This document shows positions 30,520 through 43,543 of a stretch of 64,000 nt of DNA, one piece after another (position 1 is the first letter of the stretch; every line of letters begins with the position of its first letter). The stretch lies in the NCBI GenBank assembly GCA_033297075.1, contig MU858115.1, forward strand, positions 1 through 64,000, given 5' to 3'. The notes below the pieces were generated by a model that saw only the letters and a list, made by a program, of their open reading frames with translations, had not been told where the DNA came from and did no database searches. This DNA comes from Rhypophila decipiens (Eukaryota; Ascomycota; Sordariomycetes; Sordariales; Naviculisporaceae). Made by a program: the position numbers and the translations under genes.

Positions 30520-31387
30520 TCACTGGAATTCTAGACCGAAATATTTCCTGCGGCCGAGGATACTTGGGAAGGAAGCGTCATATGTGATCCTGAAATCATC
30601 CTGCCTAAGCCTAATTGCTGCTCCATCGATATCGCCCCAATTGCTAGTTTCCCAGTCGCACGCTGGACAAATCTTCATTCCACGATCCCAAAATCCCGAC
30701 CAATCGTCAATCCGACAGTAATTGGAAGAAAGTACATTATGGTGATGAAGAGGCAATGATGCTGAAATTTTGATTCTGGCTCAGGACGAAATCCATCTTC
30801 GCTCCCCCATAAAAGTACCCATAACTCTTGAAGGTTGGTAAGGCCAGGATTGCGGCGAGAATAAATCAGGTCTGAAATATTTCCTGACAGTTTTGCGGGC
30901 AGAATAACATTCTTTAGCTGTTTAGCGAAAACCTGCGCCGGTTAATATGATATTCGCAACCCCAGCGGGTCTCGTAGCTCGAGTTGGGAGCCCCCGGAGG
31001 GCACGAAGTCTAGCGATGGTGTTCCAGTAATTAAGAAGAAGTCGCGGTCGAAATTGACAGGAAACTCGTGTTTCTTCCCTTCCCTTGGATTGCGTACATC
31101 TCGCCATTCTCATTGTCAACCTGATATATCCAAGCAGGTTCGTATAATACAAACACATCATGTAACTGTTTGTGATTCTTGTAGGATTTATAGCTCTCCA
31201 TACAGGCCAGTTTCAACACCTCTAGTGGGACAGAAAATTTAGCAAGCTGACCCTTGCGGTACTGAAGCTTAATAACTCTGGGAACATTATCGACGGCTAA
31301 CTCCCATATCAGTAAGCGAAGCTCGGCTGGGAGACGAGGAAAAAGCCTAAAACTAGTAAGCTCACTGGTTACTCGGGGCGTCATCAT
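30520..31387 (-). pseudogene. 2EXR-domain protein, broken
   Basis: Starts with two ATG codons at 31387 and reads MMTPRVTSELTSFRLF, then PRLPAELRLLIWELA, the hallmark of the fungal 2EXR family. The frame shifts near 31075, within a duplicated GGGAA. In the new frame the expected VNFDRDFFLITGTP continues. That frame then meets TAA shortly after LGLRISY (about 30950), where relatives would carry glutamine, and continues with QVFAKQLKNVILP. A further frame change leads to the end at 30520. At least three lesions make it non-functional. 2EXR proteins are numerous in Sordariomycetes and their role is unknown. Confidence 0.75.
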
Positions 31388-32625
31388 AGAGGCGATCGAA
31401 GATAGTACTTTGGTGAAGTCTCTGGAGATCGGAGGTATATAGAAGAGCGAAGTAGGGGTTGAAAAAGGTTACTCCTCCTGCGGTCGTTTGTCGTATTTAT
31501 AGACTGTTATAGGCTAGATATTGCCCTCCTGCAGAGATTTAGATCGTTGAGATGGCCGGAGAAGAGTCGGCCAAATAATAAACAGCTCACCTCAGGTGGT
31601 CAGGCAACCCCAAGATTCCAGTAGTACAGCGTAAAAATCACCTCTTAACAGCTACCTTTTTCTCTCCCTTACACTATCTCACGTCTTTTCTCGCTAAAGC
31701 TTTAAGACCTAGTCTTACTAGTAGGAGGTATCAACAAAAGAGTAGAGAGAAGAAACGGAAGGAGAAACAAACGAGTAATTTCTCGCGCGTCAGTAGACTA
31801 ATATTCAGGCCCACAAGCTATCCAAACATCCTAGCAGTAGTCCAGCTTCAAAAGTTTATACCCAGCGAGCACCCTATCGACCTTTACCCATAAAATGATA
31901 TTGCTTAACTGTCTTTTGCCGCCTGGTAGTATCTTTGCAAAAATGTTAATAATAATAGCCAACAAAATTAGCTGTGGTGGCGATAGGAGGGAGGAATGAG
32001 TGGCGGTTGTGAAAAGAATCGTGGATTTATTTTCAGAAAATAAAACTCTCGGCATTAATGCCAAGGAGTTGTGAGGCAAAAGGCAACAGGGGTATGTGGC
32101 CGGGGTGGGGGTAGGTTTAGGGTGGCTAAAACGACGCCTTGGAGGCGGTCAAAATCGGAGGAAAATTTCCCTCGAAACTATATTACACAGTCACGGTACT
32201 CAAGGAACTTGGAGGTAGATACAATTAGTCCGAACTTTTTCTTATCGCAGCTGCAATGTCTACTTGGAGAGTCTATGACGCAACAAATGTGATCCAGGAC
32301 GGCTTTGGTTGTTATCCTTCCAAGCATGACCTATGTCAGTGTGAACCAAATGCGAACTCTTGAATGGAGCGGGACATAATGGTCCGGGAAACGGGCAGAA
32401 AGCCCAACGGTTACTAACATAACTGGATATGCTTGGGAAGATGAAGGCGGACGTAACAGTCGTCCAAAAGAAAAGGTGTCGTAAAAGTAGCGACATGTAG
32501 CCGCATCCAATAAGGGGAAAAAAAGGGCGGATAAAATCCCCAGCAGTTCCAACAGTCCTTATATCTGCTCCGCCACAGACAAATCTCCGGCATGGGGCAG
32601 GGACACACCAGAGCCAACCTCAACA
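31388..32625. other. Intergenic, nothing recognised
   Basis: Partly AT-rich sequence with no supported coding region on either strand. It separates the degraded accessory part from the first intact gene to its right. Confidence 0.65.
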
Positions 32626-33381
32626 TCATCCGACATGAGGCTGACGGGGCGCTATCCCTGTAGCATCCGTCAATACCTGCACCAGACTTTTGGCGCCATT
32701 TCCCGTTGCCTTGGCCATTTCTCTGTGGAATTGATCCTCGAGTCTCTTCTTTTCCAGTCGCTTCTTTTTCTCCGGGTTCCCCGAACTCGATTCGGGTTCC
32801 TTATCATTCCACGTTGATAGAGCCAAGATTTTACCTCGCTCGAAGGCAAGTTTCTCATATTTGGTCTTGTAAGATTCATAATCAAGAGGCTTGAATTTTG
32901 GAATTGGATCCCGTAAAGGTTGCCCTTTGATTGATTCTTTCTGAAGGTGCGCAATCGTCTTTGACCATTCCTGTTCCAATCTTCTCTCTTCCTCGTGGAA
33001 CGTATGCAACAGGGAGGCGTTTAGTTCCCGCAGCGCGTCTTCGACAGCTTTGATGAAGTCGTCGCTTACGTTGTTTTTCTTCCAGAGTTCTCTGGTCTTG
33101 GACCTGGTGACATTTACGAACTTGTCCATCCATGCGCGTATGAAAGCCTCTCGAGAATTGTAGCAGAACATGGGATGTACAACCGGATCTCGGTTGTAGA
33201 AAGTTGTATCTAGGCATTTGCCAGAGGCTGCATTTGCTTGTGGACATTTGTAGAGGCGGTTCATGACTTCAAGACGAAGGCGTCCCTCGTGGTCCCACGA
33301 TCGAGGACCACCGAAAAGTTTGTCCCATTTTTCGGGGGACCCGGTCTGGCATAGGAAAAGATACTTTAGGAAACCGCACAT
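32626..33381 (-). CDS. Hypothetical helical protein
   Basis: The first ATG (33381) gives 251 residues starting MCGFLKYLFLCQTG. The frame is open for 30 more codons upstream but without ATG. Three cysteine-containing segments lie in the first 75 residues (YLFLC, YKCPQ, GKCLD), followed by a long charged helical part with probable coiled coil (about 105-150) and a lysine-rich region (about 210-225). No catalytic motif or membrane segment is visible. The length and uniform composition favour a real gene. Family not recognised. Confidence 0.65.
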   Translation of the reverse strand: MCGFLKYLFLCQTGSPEKWDKLFGGPRSWDHEGRLRLEVMNRLYKCPQANAASGKCLDTTFYNRDPVVHPMFCYNSREAFIRAWMDKFVNVTRSKTRELWKKNNVSDDFIKAVEDALRELNASLLHTFHEEERRLEQEWSKTIAHLQKESIKGQPLRDPIPKFKPLDYESYKTKYEKLAFERGKILALSTWNDKEPESSSGNPEKKKRLEKKRLEDQFHREMAKATGNGAKSLVQVLTDATGIAPRQPHVG

Positions 33382-34408
33382 GATGGAGTCGTGAAAAGAA
33401 ATATCGAAGGCTGGGCTTGGATGCAAAATTTTGCTCCCGGTATCCGACTGAACGAGTTGAGTATGATGCACTTGATGGTGCTAACAGAAGCAGATAAGTT
33501 GTCGGAAGTCGGGAATCTTTGTTGTGAGTGTTGTCAAAGATAAGAGCTTAATAACAGAATAAGAGGTCAGGATATGCAGTTTAAGGATGAAAGGGAAAGA
33601 TTTTGGAGAGAGCCTTTCCAGAACACGACCGGTTTTTATAAGTCTAGTCGAATATTTCCTAGGGGCTCATTGTCGCTTGTCCTTCTCCTGTTACTGTCAT
33701 GAGCCTAACACTGCGGCATTCAAATGACAAACGACGTCGGTGATCCATTCTACAGGTTGAGGTGTTTCATCCCGGTTTTGGTGCATGTGACGAACGGGGA
33801 GCAGCCTTACCTATCGTGAGTAAGGGATCAGATCAGAACAACCCAAGTTTTCTTAAGCTACAGCAAGCCAACTTGAAAGAGGCCGAAATACAGGCCCCAA
33901 TTCAACCATACCACTTGACTTGAACTAATTACTTGAACAACTTGAACGAGGGGATCAGTCATGCATAACCCTAACCCTACTACGACTATCCCCTTCGAAG
34001 ACTGGGAGTATACCCTCAGATTTGTATTCGCAGCACCGTCTTCAAGGTCAGAGCTGTCATGGCGGTTACACACAAGTAGTAGCTGATCATTTTGGCCGGT
34101 AAAACGGTATCCACGATGACACTGGCAAATTGTTTGTGGGTTATTGCATGTGCTCCAACTCACTGCGTCTCCAGTCTTGCAACATTTTGTCATCAGATTT
34201 AATACCTTTCTCAATGAAACATGGACTAACGTGTGATCACAGGTGCGTACATTTATTTCCTATGATAGCCACAGGCTACCTAACTCAACAACCAAGAACC
34301 CCAAGCTCGAGAAGCCGCGTGCCGCCCAGCCCGCCTTCAGAAACAATCATCATAAACCCATCATTCATGCATCATAAACATACCATCCTTTGCAAAAACA
34401 GCACCGCT
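33382..34408. other. Intergenic, nothing recognised
   Basis: No supported coding region. It contains AACCCTAACCCTAC at about 33967, two telomere-like CCCTAA units. This is too short to be a telomere scar and may simply be a telobox-like promoter word. Confidence 0.65.
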
Positions 34409-35602
34409 TTACTCACTCCAGATCAGAACCCTCCACCGCCAGCCCCTCAGAGCCTTCAGGTCCGCCTCCTCAATATCTTCCCCAGCTTCAACCTTGGAAG
34501 TCAACCTCTTAAGCCGCTTGGTAACAGACCGTCCAACCCGCAACGAGACCTCATTCTGGAAGACATACAACACGGCAAACACAAAGAATGCCACAGTCGC
34601 GATCCCCGGTCGCCTCGTAGCCGCAAGTACTCTCGAGATGAGGGACTTGCTCTTGCGAAATGCATACTCGGTATTATTCGAAGTCTCTGACTCGCGGTCC
34701 GGGCGAGGAAAGAGTCTCTTGACGATAGGGATAAACGAAGCTCTGCAGTACATGGCGTTAGCTTGTCCTGGGCATCACATATGTTTTGGGGTTATGTGGT
34801 TTGGGTTGGTTGTGGCTTACATGGCACCACCGACAAGGAACCGTCTCCAGCGATGGGATTCAGCATTATTGACCAAATCAGCAATCTCCTGTCTAAGGTT
34901 GTGCAACTCGCCTAGCACAGTGGAGGCCTGGTTCCGAAGACGATCCTCGATTCCGACCTCGCCCTTGGACTGGCGCCTCCGTAGCATGCTCATGTACTCT
35001 CGGAGGTTGGACTCAGCAGAGGCGAGACTGTGTTTGATGCCCAGATCCCGGTGGGCCAAGGACGACATGGGCAAAGGGGTCTCGGTGGCTATTGCCGTGG
35101 CGGTGCCAGCTGGGCCGACCATCTGCTCTACCGACGGCGGTTTCTGATACGACTGCTGCTGCGGTTGGTTTGGCGGAGGGGGGTATGACTGGATCCCGTT
35201 GGGACCTGGGACGTAAGACGGGAGCGGCTGCGGTGGTGGTCCGCCATAGGGAATGCGTGAGGGATCTGCTACAGTGTGGTATGCCAGGTCATTGGATAGT
35301 GGAGCTGGCTGGTAGGAGAGATCTGGTCCCTGCTGCGAGGGCTTGTAGAGCGAGGGGTCTTGGTTTGGTGGCAGAGGGCGGTAAGCTGAGTCGTCATATC
35401 TGGTGTCTTGCTTGGAACCATATGAGTCTCTCGGTGGCAGGGGCTTGTGTGATGAATCCTGGGCTCCCGGTGGTAGAGGTTTGTATGAGGGATCTGGGCC
35501 ATGCTGAGGTGGATCGTCGTATGCTGGGGTCGGAAGAGACGTTGGAGCTGGTGGGCCGTACGAGGTGATGCCCGTCGACGTTTGGGACTGGTTGGTAGCC
35601 AT
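34409..35602 (-). CDS. Proline-rich single-span membrane protein, unknown
   Basis: Exon 1 is 35602-34821, a 78-base intron (34820-34743) has GTAAGC, GCTAAC and CTGCAG, and exon 2 is 34742-34409. The product is 371 residues. The N-terminal 160 residues are low-complexity and rich in proline, tyrosine and glutamine, with repeated YKPLPP-like units. A helical region follows, then one membrane segment near the C-terminus (IATVAFFVFAVLYVF), with a short basic tail. This layout suggests a tail-anchored or organelle membrane protein with a disordered cytosolic arm. Family not recognised. Confidence 0.8.
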
Positions 35603-36814
35603 AATTTTCTCTAGATATCAATCTGTCGGCTTTGGCACTCTATCCAATCTCCATGTAGTGCGGAGGGTGAACAATATCATGCCCTTGAGGGCGTTTTGAG
35701 CTGAGGTTCAGACATGTCGTCAGATGGGCAGGGGAGGTTGGGATCGATGTGGCAGCATTGCGGGGCATGGACAAGGGTAGCTTCCCCACGTGTCTGCGTC
35801 GTCTTGGCCGCCCGTGAATCCCAAATGTCTCAGAAATGTGTAGATCGGTCACTCGCGATGTTAACCCACAACAGCGTTTGAGAGCTGTTATTGCAAAACG
35901 AGCTACCTGGACAAACGGGAGAAATTTACCGAGTAATCATCAAGTTATTAATAAACGCTAACAAGGCGTATTTCTGTTCTTCGGTCCTCAAACAGCATGG
36001 GGGTTGGGGTTCTGCGCACTTGGGCAGCTTTGGCACTGACCCTTGCCAAGACCCCTAAATTGACCAACCACATCTGGACAAAACAAAAGGTATGATATGC
36101 CATGTTACCTATGATTGTGGTCGAATTTCTTGTCCACACTGCCAAGAGTAGAGGCCGCCGTGAAATTGGTGGCGCTCATCGCCCGTTTTGTTGCAGCCAT
36201 CACCACTTCAGCTGTTTCTCTCTGTGCAATGTTTTCGCGATTCTCATCCTTGAGGTTCGTTCGCTTTCTTCTTGGCGCCTTTTGGTCGTGCAGAATCCCT
36301 TTGGCTGGTTTTAATGCCATTATTAGGCCACCCTCCTCCGTAGTTCTAAGGGGATTTTGGTGACAAGCCAAGCTCGCTTAGAGGGGCGTAGAGTGCCCTA
36401 TTAGCCTTCCAGGCGTTACTGGAGGTGTGCCTTAATAATGGATTAAGAGACTAAACCCATTCAGGCACTCCGGTGAACGAGGCAGCAGCCCCTGTCTGGG
36501 CAGTGTGGTCAAGAAAGCTCACCGTCCTGATTGGCCGCGTGTTCGTCAACGACTCTTTACTTCGCTGCCTGTGGGATGCTGAAGCCTGTTGTGACAAAGC
36601 TCAACCAGGTATAAGTATATCTGGACTCCCTTCCGAGTCCTCTCGAACTTCCCAATGCTCTTCACATTTCTCTCTTCTTACTTTCTTCAAACCGAAAAAC
36701 CTCGGTGAAGAGCGTCAACTCAATTTTCGATCCCTAGAATAAGGCAATTTCATCTCCCCACCCCGCCATCAGGAGCTTCAAAAGCATATCCTCCACCCAC
36801 GACAAGTTGTCGAC
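35603..36814. other. Divergent intergenic region
   Basis: Lies between the divergent genes at 34409-35602 and 36815-39477. No coding region is supported. A TATAAGTATAT-like stretch at about 36611 could serve the plus-strand gene. Confidence 0.6.
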
Positions 36815-39477
36815 ATGGACACCGTCCACAAGCAAGAGTATCGCATTCGCGACCTGTCCACTCGCTCCGTGACATTGTTTCCTACCCGGGCACAGGTTGT
36901 GCGAGAAATTAAGAATGTTTCTCTCAAGGTACGCTGCCCCATGTAATTTTCCCTTGCTCACAGTTTGCTAACCATCTGGTAGCCGGGCGCAAACGAGATT
37001 ATCGTGGTGGGCTTGACCCCTACCGCTGATCAAGAGTCCATCAAGGTTGAAGGCACAGGCTCTGCCATCATCACCGATATCACAGTTGAGCTCCTGCCCA
37101 ATCGGGAGATCTTCCAGGACATTTACCCTGATTCTGATGATGAGTCCGAGGATGACAAGGACGATGATGATGACGATGAAGAAGACGACGACGATGTCAA
37201 CCATGCCCTGGAGGGGGCGCGCGACAAGCATACCGAGCTGATGGACAAGCAGAAGGCCGCCAGGGAGATCATCAACAGTGCCGAGACTCGCCTAAAAATC
37301 CTGGACGCCCACGGTGAATCCCTCGACAAGAAAGACAGCATAAATGTGGATATTGGCGCCAGCTTGGGATCTTATCGTAGACAGCGGACAATGATCTTCC
37401 AGGATCACCTCGAGGGCACTCTCCAGGAGCGCGCCTTGCGCAAAGAGATTGCAATTGTCGAGAAACAGATCAGCCGCCTTGTCAGACAGCAAGCCAAGAA
37501 GGATCTCAAAGCCGCAAAGGCCAAGGCCAAGGTTAAGCGGGCAAAGGACAAGATCAGAACCAGCGAGACGCGCCGCGAAGCAGAGCGTCAAAAGGAGAAG
37601 CTCCGCATTCGAAAGGAGCGGGAAAACTTCTGGCCCCGTCTCTGCTACTCGGTCCGCATCACCCTCGACGCAGCCAGCTTCACGCCTTCCTCGTCGCGTC
37701 GCAGCTCTGTTGCAAGCGCCAGCGATGTCGTCAAAGTCGCCACAGGCAAGGAAGAGGAGCACAGTACCACCGCTTGCGATCTCTCCCTCACATATGTGAC
37801 ATCGTCCGCCTTCTGGTCACCAAGCTATGATCTGGCTTTGTCAACCACCACCAACACAGCCACCCTTTGTTTCGACGCCCAGTTGACAAACATGACCTCC
37901 GAGACTTGGTCCAACTGCAAGGTCATTCTCAGCACGTCCCAAACAACCTTCTCGGGCTTGCAGGACGAAATCCCTGCTCTGGTCCCATGGCGCGTGAAGT
38001 TGGCCGGGCGAGGCGGCGGTGCTCTCTCCACCGATATCATCGACAGCAGAGAGGAGCGTCTTGAAAAGGGCAACTGGAAGGCTGCTCAGACTGTGAATCA
38101 AATCCAGAAACCGAGGGCTCACCTCTTTGGGGTGCCTGATACAGACAGCCACGACGCAGCGGCTCGAGGAGCGCTGGCTCAAATGCAACAGCAAATGCAA
38201 CAGGCTCAAATGCAGGCTATGATGCAGGCTCAGGCGCAAAACCAGGCTCGGATGCAAATGCAGCTGGTGCAGCAGCACTCTCAGCAGCAACAGATGCAGC
38301 AATCTGTTCCTCCACCTCGACCTCCACCTCCTCCAGGTAAGTACAAACTACTGCTGTCTCCGTCGAGTCTCTTTTCCCCCGTATGTATCCACCAAGCTGA
38401 TGACGTGTACTAACAGGTGGTGGCGCTCAAGCTCCCTTGGTTGATACCCTCAGCTTTTACCGTGACCTGAACGCCGACGTCCCGCCCGCGCCCAACGCTC
38501 TCTACGCCAAGTCATCCAAAGCGTTTGGATCCACGAGCAACATATCCAATAGACTCGAGGGAGCAGGCAGCAGCCGCTACCGCGGGGGAGTCAAGAGGAG
38601 ATCGGCCGGTGGTAGGGATTCCGGCATTGACGAGGAATTAGGCGACAGCTTCGAAGAAGAACTGGAACAAGAATCCTTCCACGACGGCGCCACCATTCTC
38701 GAGCCTACTCCCTCCCTCGCCTTCCAGGAGTCATCCTTCGAAGAGACCGGTCTAACAGCCACCTACGACCTGCCTTCCCTCAAGACCCTCAAGCCCTCTT
38801 CCACAGCCTCCAAGCAGCGCGTGGCCCGCATCTCTTTCACCCATGTGCTCTTCTCCCACACCGTCATAGCCAAGTACAAACCGGTGGCCTACCTCAAGGC
38901 CAAACTGCGAAATACCTCGCCTTTGACTCTGCTCAAGGGCACAACTGGCCTCACACTAGATGGCACCTTCATGGGCCGCTCGAGCCTCCCTCGGTGCAGC
39001 GCAGGTGACACCTTCACGCTAAGCCTGGGCATCGACCCAGCGATCAAGGTTGCCTACCCGAAACCCGAGATCAAGCGAAGCACCACAGGCGTCTTTACCA
39101 AGGGTGACAATTCGGTCTACACACGCACCATCACGGTTGTGAATTCTCGTGCAGCAGGCGGCGCCAAATTCGTCAACATCACCGTGATGGATCAAGTGCC
39201 TGTCTCGGAGGACGAGAAGCTCCGAATCGACTTGAGTTACCCGCGCGGTCTTAGTGTCAACGGGCCAGTTGTCGCGACGGGCATTCCAGGCAAAGAAGGT
39301 AGCGCCACGGCCGCGGCCGGTGCAGCGGGCGAGAAGGACTGGGGCAAGGCGGTTGCGGTGCTGAAGAAGGCTGGTGAGGTCAGCTGGGATGTCCAGCTCG
39401 CTGCTGGTCGCAGTGTCAAGTTGTTGTTGCAGTATGAGGTTGTGTGTCCTAGTGGAGAGAGGATTGCTCAGGTCTGA
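36815..39477 (+). CDS. DUF4139/MuiA-like protein
   Basis: Three exons: 36815-36928, 36983-38336 and 38417-39477, total 842 residues. The ATG at 36815 is chosen because it gives SVTLFPTRAQVVREI directly before the conserved PGANEIIVVGLTP of the N-terminal DUF4140-type domain. An aspartate/glutamate-rich stretch follows (about residues 90-105), then a lysine-rich coiled coil (about 170-250). The beta-rich DUF4139 domain comes next, interrupted by a methionine/glutamine-rich low-complexity insert (about 440-485) that ends in a run of prolines. The family is named after bacterial mucoidy inhibitor A. Its molecular role in fungi is not known. All three exons join in frame with good splice signals. 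Confidence 0.9.
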
Positions 39478-40143
39478 TTGGAATTTTTCGAGTATGGTGG
39501 CTCCTTTTGTCCATTAGTCTGATGTTCGTGGAGTCCGTCTTTCTCTGTCTGATAGAATTTGGAAGAAAGAACGCATCGGTATCCGTGCTTCTTCTGGCCC
39601 TTCTTCTTCTTTTCGTCGTTCTTATTCTCTCTTTCAGGTAAGGAATAAAACACTAAATGAGCCCAAGAACAAGAACACAAATGTGGGACGGGAGTGATTG
39701 ATCTTGCGGTTTCCAGTGAGTTCGGAGTGCGGGAGGTGGGCGGGTCGTACTGGTCCTCCACTCGGCGAGGGCTTCGTTCCTTCCTCCGAACCGCATGGCG
39801 GGCCTCTTTTACGGGCGACGAGCCTACGGCGGAGTCCATTACGTAGCACATCTCACATGCAAACCCTCGAGGCGTGGAGCCGGCAGTCACTCCACTCTCT
39901 GATTTCCGTCATTGACTTTTGCCTTGGTCCAATTTCCTGCATCACAGCCCCGTTTTTATTGCACAAGTGGCGGCCGATGAAGGAATAGTTCTATCTTCCA
40001 AGAGATTCTAAGAAGTCCTACCCATGTACAAAGCAAGTCCTTCTATCCATACGCCCTAGTGCCTTATCCAATGTCCGGGATGTCCCTTTCCGTCTAATCG
40101 CCGACCCCCATATACCTATATACTGACGTCTTTAATGTCTCCT
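39478..40143. other. Convergent intergenic region
   Basis: Separates the 3' ends of the DUF4139 and rhodopsin-like genes. No coding region is supported. Confidence 0.65.
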
Positions 40144-41654
40144 CTATCCTTTAGCAACACCAATCTCGTCCGATACGGCAGTCCTTGGTACTTGCACGCC
40201 GTGGGCATTCTCATCCCCAAACTCAACCTGCCATTCGGTGTTCTTGGAGATGATCATCCGCTGGCTATCGTTGCTCTGAGTGCTTCCGCCATCGATGGAC
40301 ATGTTTCGGGAATTCCGCGACATGACAGCGACGCGGTAGTCTGCCCTGTCCCAACGAGTCACTGGTGCTGCCTCGGGATCATGTCGCTGCGCTGGGGTAG
40401 CCTCGGTTCGTTCCGTTTTCGATCTCTGCATCGATGACAGCGAATAGCTGTTATCTGACTTGGCCGTCGCCGCCGTCCTGCTAACCTTGGTACCTGGCGG
40501 TGTCCTCGTCTCTTTGGGTCCGCCGTAGTGGGTATTAAGAGCGGACATAAATGGACGGAGGCATGGTGTAGTCATGGCGATGATCGCAAAGCTTATCTGG
40601 ATTTGCATACAAAGGCTCGCCATGACTCCATGGAGCGGAGGGTCAGGTCCGAAGAACAGGGCGTCGAGGTACGTCAACCGAAGGACGGCGGGGATAATGA
40701 CACTATGCGATTACTTCTGTCAGCCTTGATGCCAATTCGTTTCGGAAGGAGGCCAGAGCTTACGGAAGTCGCAGTCCGAAGGCCAGCACTACCACCAACT
40801 TCTTGGAGACGCTTAGTTGCAGGCCTAGTGTCATGAAGAGGGCTACAGCAAAGAGTGCCAGCTCTGTGAAGATATCAAAGCTGACCGCCGCTTGCCATCT
40901 TCCGATCTGCTCTTTGTCAGCATGGAGCTCCCAGAGGACCCACACCGGGACCATCACCGGGGTTTTCTCACCAGTCCGGGGCATTTCTCTCCGATGAATA
41001 TCCATGGATGAGCCATATCGCACCGCAATGAGGTAATCAAGACTGAAAGCAACATGAAGAATGTCGAGACAGCGAGGCATATCCTCGCCAACATTATGTG
41101 GATTCGGTCGGGAGAAAGACGGATAAAGAGGAAGGCGATGGAGCATTTGGTAGCCCAGAGCGTAAGGAAGGCAAATATATCGCCGACGTATCCGATCTGT
41201 CCTTGACCATCAGTTCATTGTTGTCCATATCAGGGGCAACACCGGAGGTCTCTTTACCTTTTGCAACTCGACAAGGCCCGTTATTGATATGTCTTGCATG
41301 GTCTTTCCGAACCCGAATGACACAGCACCAAAGAACAATCCAGACTGTACTACAAAGAGTCCCTGTTTCCAGACCTTAACACAAAGTCTCCCAAAAGCCA
41401 TGCGCAATACTTACCAAGGCGAGCAAGGCAGCTGTATCATCCTTGGCAAACTCATTCTGGAATCTCGACCGAATAAACAGGCGAATGAAGATGGAAATGA
41501 AAGCGAAGATCAAGGCCAGGACTGCCGCTATTATCACGACACCTGTCTGGTCAGTGGCTGTGACGACAGTCAACGGAGGAGACTGGCCGGGCAGCAGTGT
41601 CGGGGTCGTTTCGTTGAGGAGGGACGATCCCGGATCCACTGAATCTGGGTCCAT
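40144..41654 (-). CDS. Rhodopsin-like integral membrane protein (fungal PTH11-related family)
   Basis: Five exons: 41654-41415, 41362-41258, 41196-40972, 40906-40764 and 40702-40144, giving 423 residues in frame. Seven hydrophobic segments are expected. Diagnostic pieces are GVVIIAAVLALIFAF, then SFGFGKTMQDIS, then LTLWATKCSIAFLFIRL, then FDIFTELALFAVAL and a final segment before a serine-rich cytosolic tail. These match the widespread fungal rhodopsin-domain family related to PTH11 receptors, thought to act in surface sensing. No retinal-binding lysine is claimed. Introns are short (52-65 bases) and canonical. No regulatory site was recognised. Confidence 0.85.
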
Positions 41655-43543
41655 GGTTAGGACTCGGCCGAGGAAGATGTCGAGCAGTCAAGTTCCGGCT
41701 GTGTTGCTTGTGCCGGTGACAAATGACAACTACAAAATCGAGTAAGGAGACAGCTAGGGCGTCGAGCCGACATGGGGATGGAGATTCGTATATATGATGG
41801 GATATTGGATAAGCAGCCCGACACGGCATCCAGTTCCATACCGCTGTACCTGCGCGGGATGGATGCGATCCGACAAATGACCTCGACTGATTCGTGTCAA
41901 GCGCGCGCTCGCGAGACCGGAAGGATGCTGTATGGCCACAATCGCATCGACATTGGACTGGAGAGGCGGGATCAGATTCAGGTCACGGCAAGAATCACCC
42001 AGAAGGGAGGCAAACAGAGCGAGGGGAAGAAAGGAGAAAAAGAACCAAGCAAGATGGAGACGGCAAGAAAAAGAAGCAATGTTGTCTCGAAAACAAGGGC
42101 CAGCTGCCCAGCAAAGTTTCACCGTTGCGCATGCGAGGGTGCTGCTGGTCTCGGTACCAGAGCCGGTGCTGTGCTTGGATTCACAAAGTCACATCCATAA
42201 ATTGACCCCCATTCGTCCACCAAGCCGTGTGGGTCTGAGACTGTCTTCGAGCATCAACACAGCTTTTTCGCGCTTTTTCGAGGTCGGAAAGGGCAAAAAA
42301 GCTCATTTGGGGAAATCAGAAAGAAAATCCGGTCACTTCCACCTCTGGCTTTCTCCAATCCTTTTTTGCTCTCATGTTATCTTTGGGATGTCTCTGTCCT
42401 ATATCTCGCATTGACTGACCGGGTTGTTCGTGGCTCGAGTATCCCTGGCCCTTGCATCCAGTTGTCTTGCCTTTCCAAGACGGCAGTCGATACGGTGCCT
42501 CCCCCACGCATTGTTCAACTAGCTCTACTGTGCCGTCAGCAAAAGCTTGATTTCGGAACATCCCACCACCCCCAGTTATCCGTAATTGGCGGCTTTTTTC
42601 TCTCCTGGTCCTATCGTGGTCGACCCAAGGGAATGGGAGCGAATGTGGGCACCCAAGGCCTGTGATTGGCTTCGGGGAAGTGTGTCTCGCTGCATTGTGG
42701 CGTCTGCATCTCGTCTCTGAAAGACTGATACGGATAATCTTGGCGAAACGGGAGATGTTGTCCTGCTTCCGTGGGCGAGAATATTGACCTGATGGCAGCA
42801 TCCACCTCTCCGCTATTGACCAATGGTTGACGCCGTCGACGTTTGTGGATGCAACCCGTCCGGGCCATCGCGGCCTCACTCTCATGAACGATTGGACAGT
42901 TCTCCCTCGCAAAAAGCAAAGATATGATGCTCACCAGCACGAGCCGGGACCTGGGGAGGTGCTGGAAATTTATGACAATACGACAACCCTAGGCACCATT
43001 ATTTCCGACCAAATTTCCATGATACCTACCTGATGTTATCAATGTTGCATCAGGAAATAATACCACTCGCCAGGGACCTCGAAATACTCAATTTCTCGGG
43101 GTCCCTGCCTGCAGGTCAAATGCAGTTGGCAGTTTGCCGCAGCAATCTATTGTTTCTACCCTTTACCAGAATCGGCGTTGTTATCTCTTGCGGTTCTTGC
43201 ATTGTTTTCCTTTTGGCTTTTGCTTTTCCTCTTGGTGCCAAGTAGCTGGATTAAGACACCCAAGAGGTGGCGGAAAAGTGCTCGAGGACTGTGCTGTTTC
43301 ACCCCCTTGGAAGATCAAAAGATTGCTGCTCAAAGAGCCGATTCTCTCCGCAGCTTCGTTATCGGATCTCTTCTCGTTTCTCTCCTTCTCTCGTTCGACC
43401 GAGTGGGCTGCTTCAAAGTAGGAACGAGACATCCTATGCTCCGTAATCCCCAGCATATTGCAGCTTCGTTATACCTGCCGTCCGGCCTCGTTTCATTTCC
43501 AGCACCGAGTTGATTCTCGCCCGCCTTTTCTCTCCTTTCAACC
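41655..43543. other. Divergent intergenic region, no supported gene
   Basis: 1.9 kb between two divergent membrane-protein genes. Open frames are short and overlapping. A pyrimidine-rich stretch precedes the permease start at 43544, as is common in fungal promoters. Confidence 0.6.

Noticed and set aside
1..33000. Starship giant transposon
   Set aside because: The cargo-like content and direct repeats are suggestive, but no DUF3435 tyrosine recombinase (captain) gene was found in the window.
33966..33980. Interstitial telomere-like CCCTAA repeats
   Set aside because: Only two units, well within chance or telobox use; no subtelomeric features nearby.
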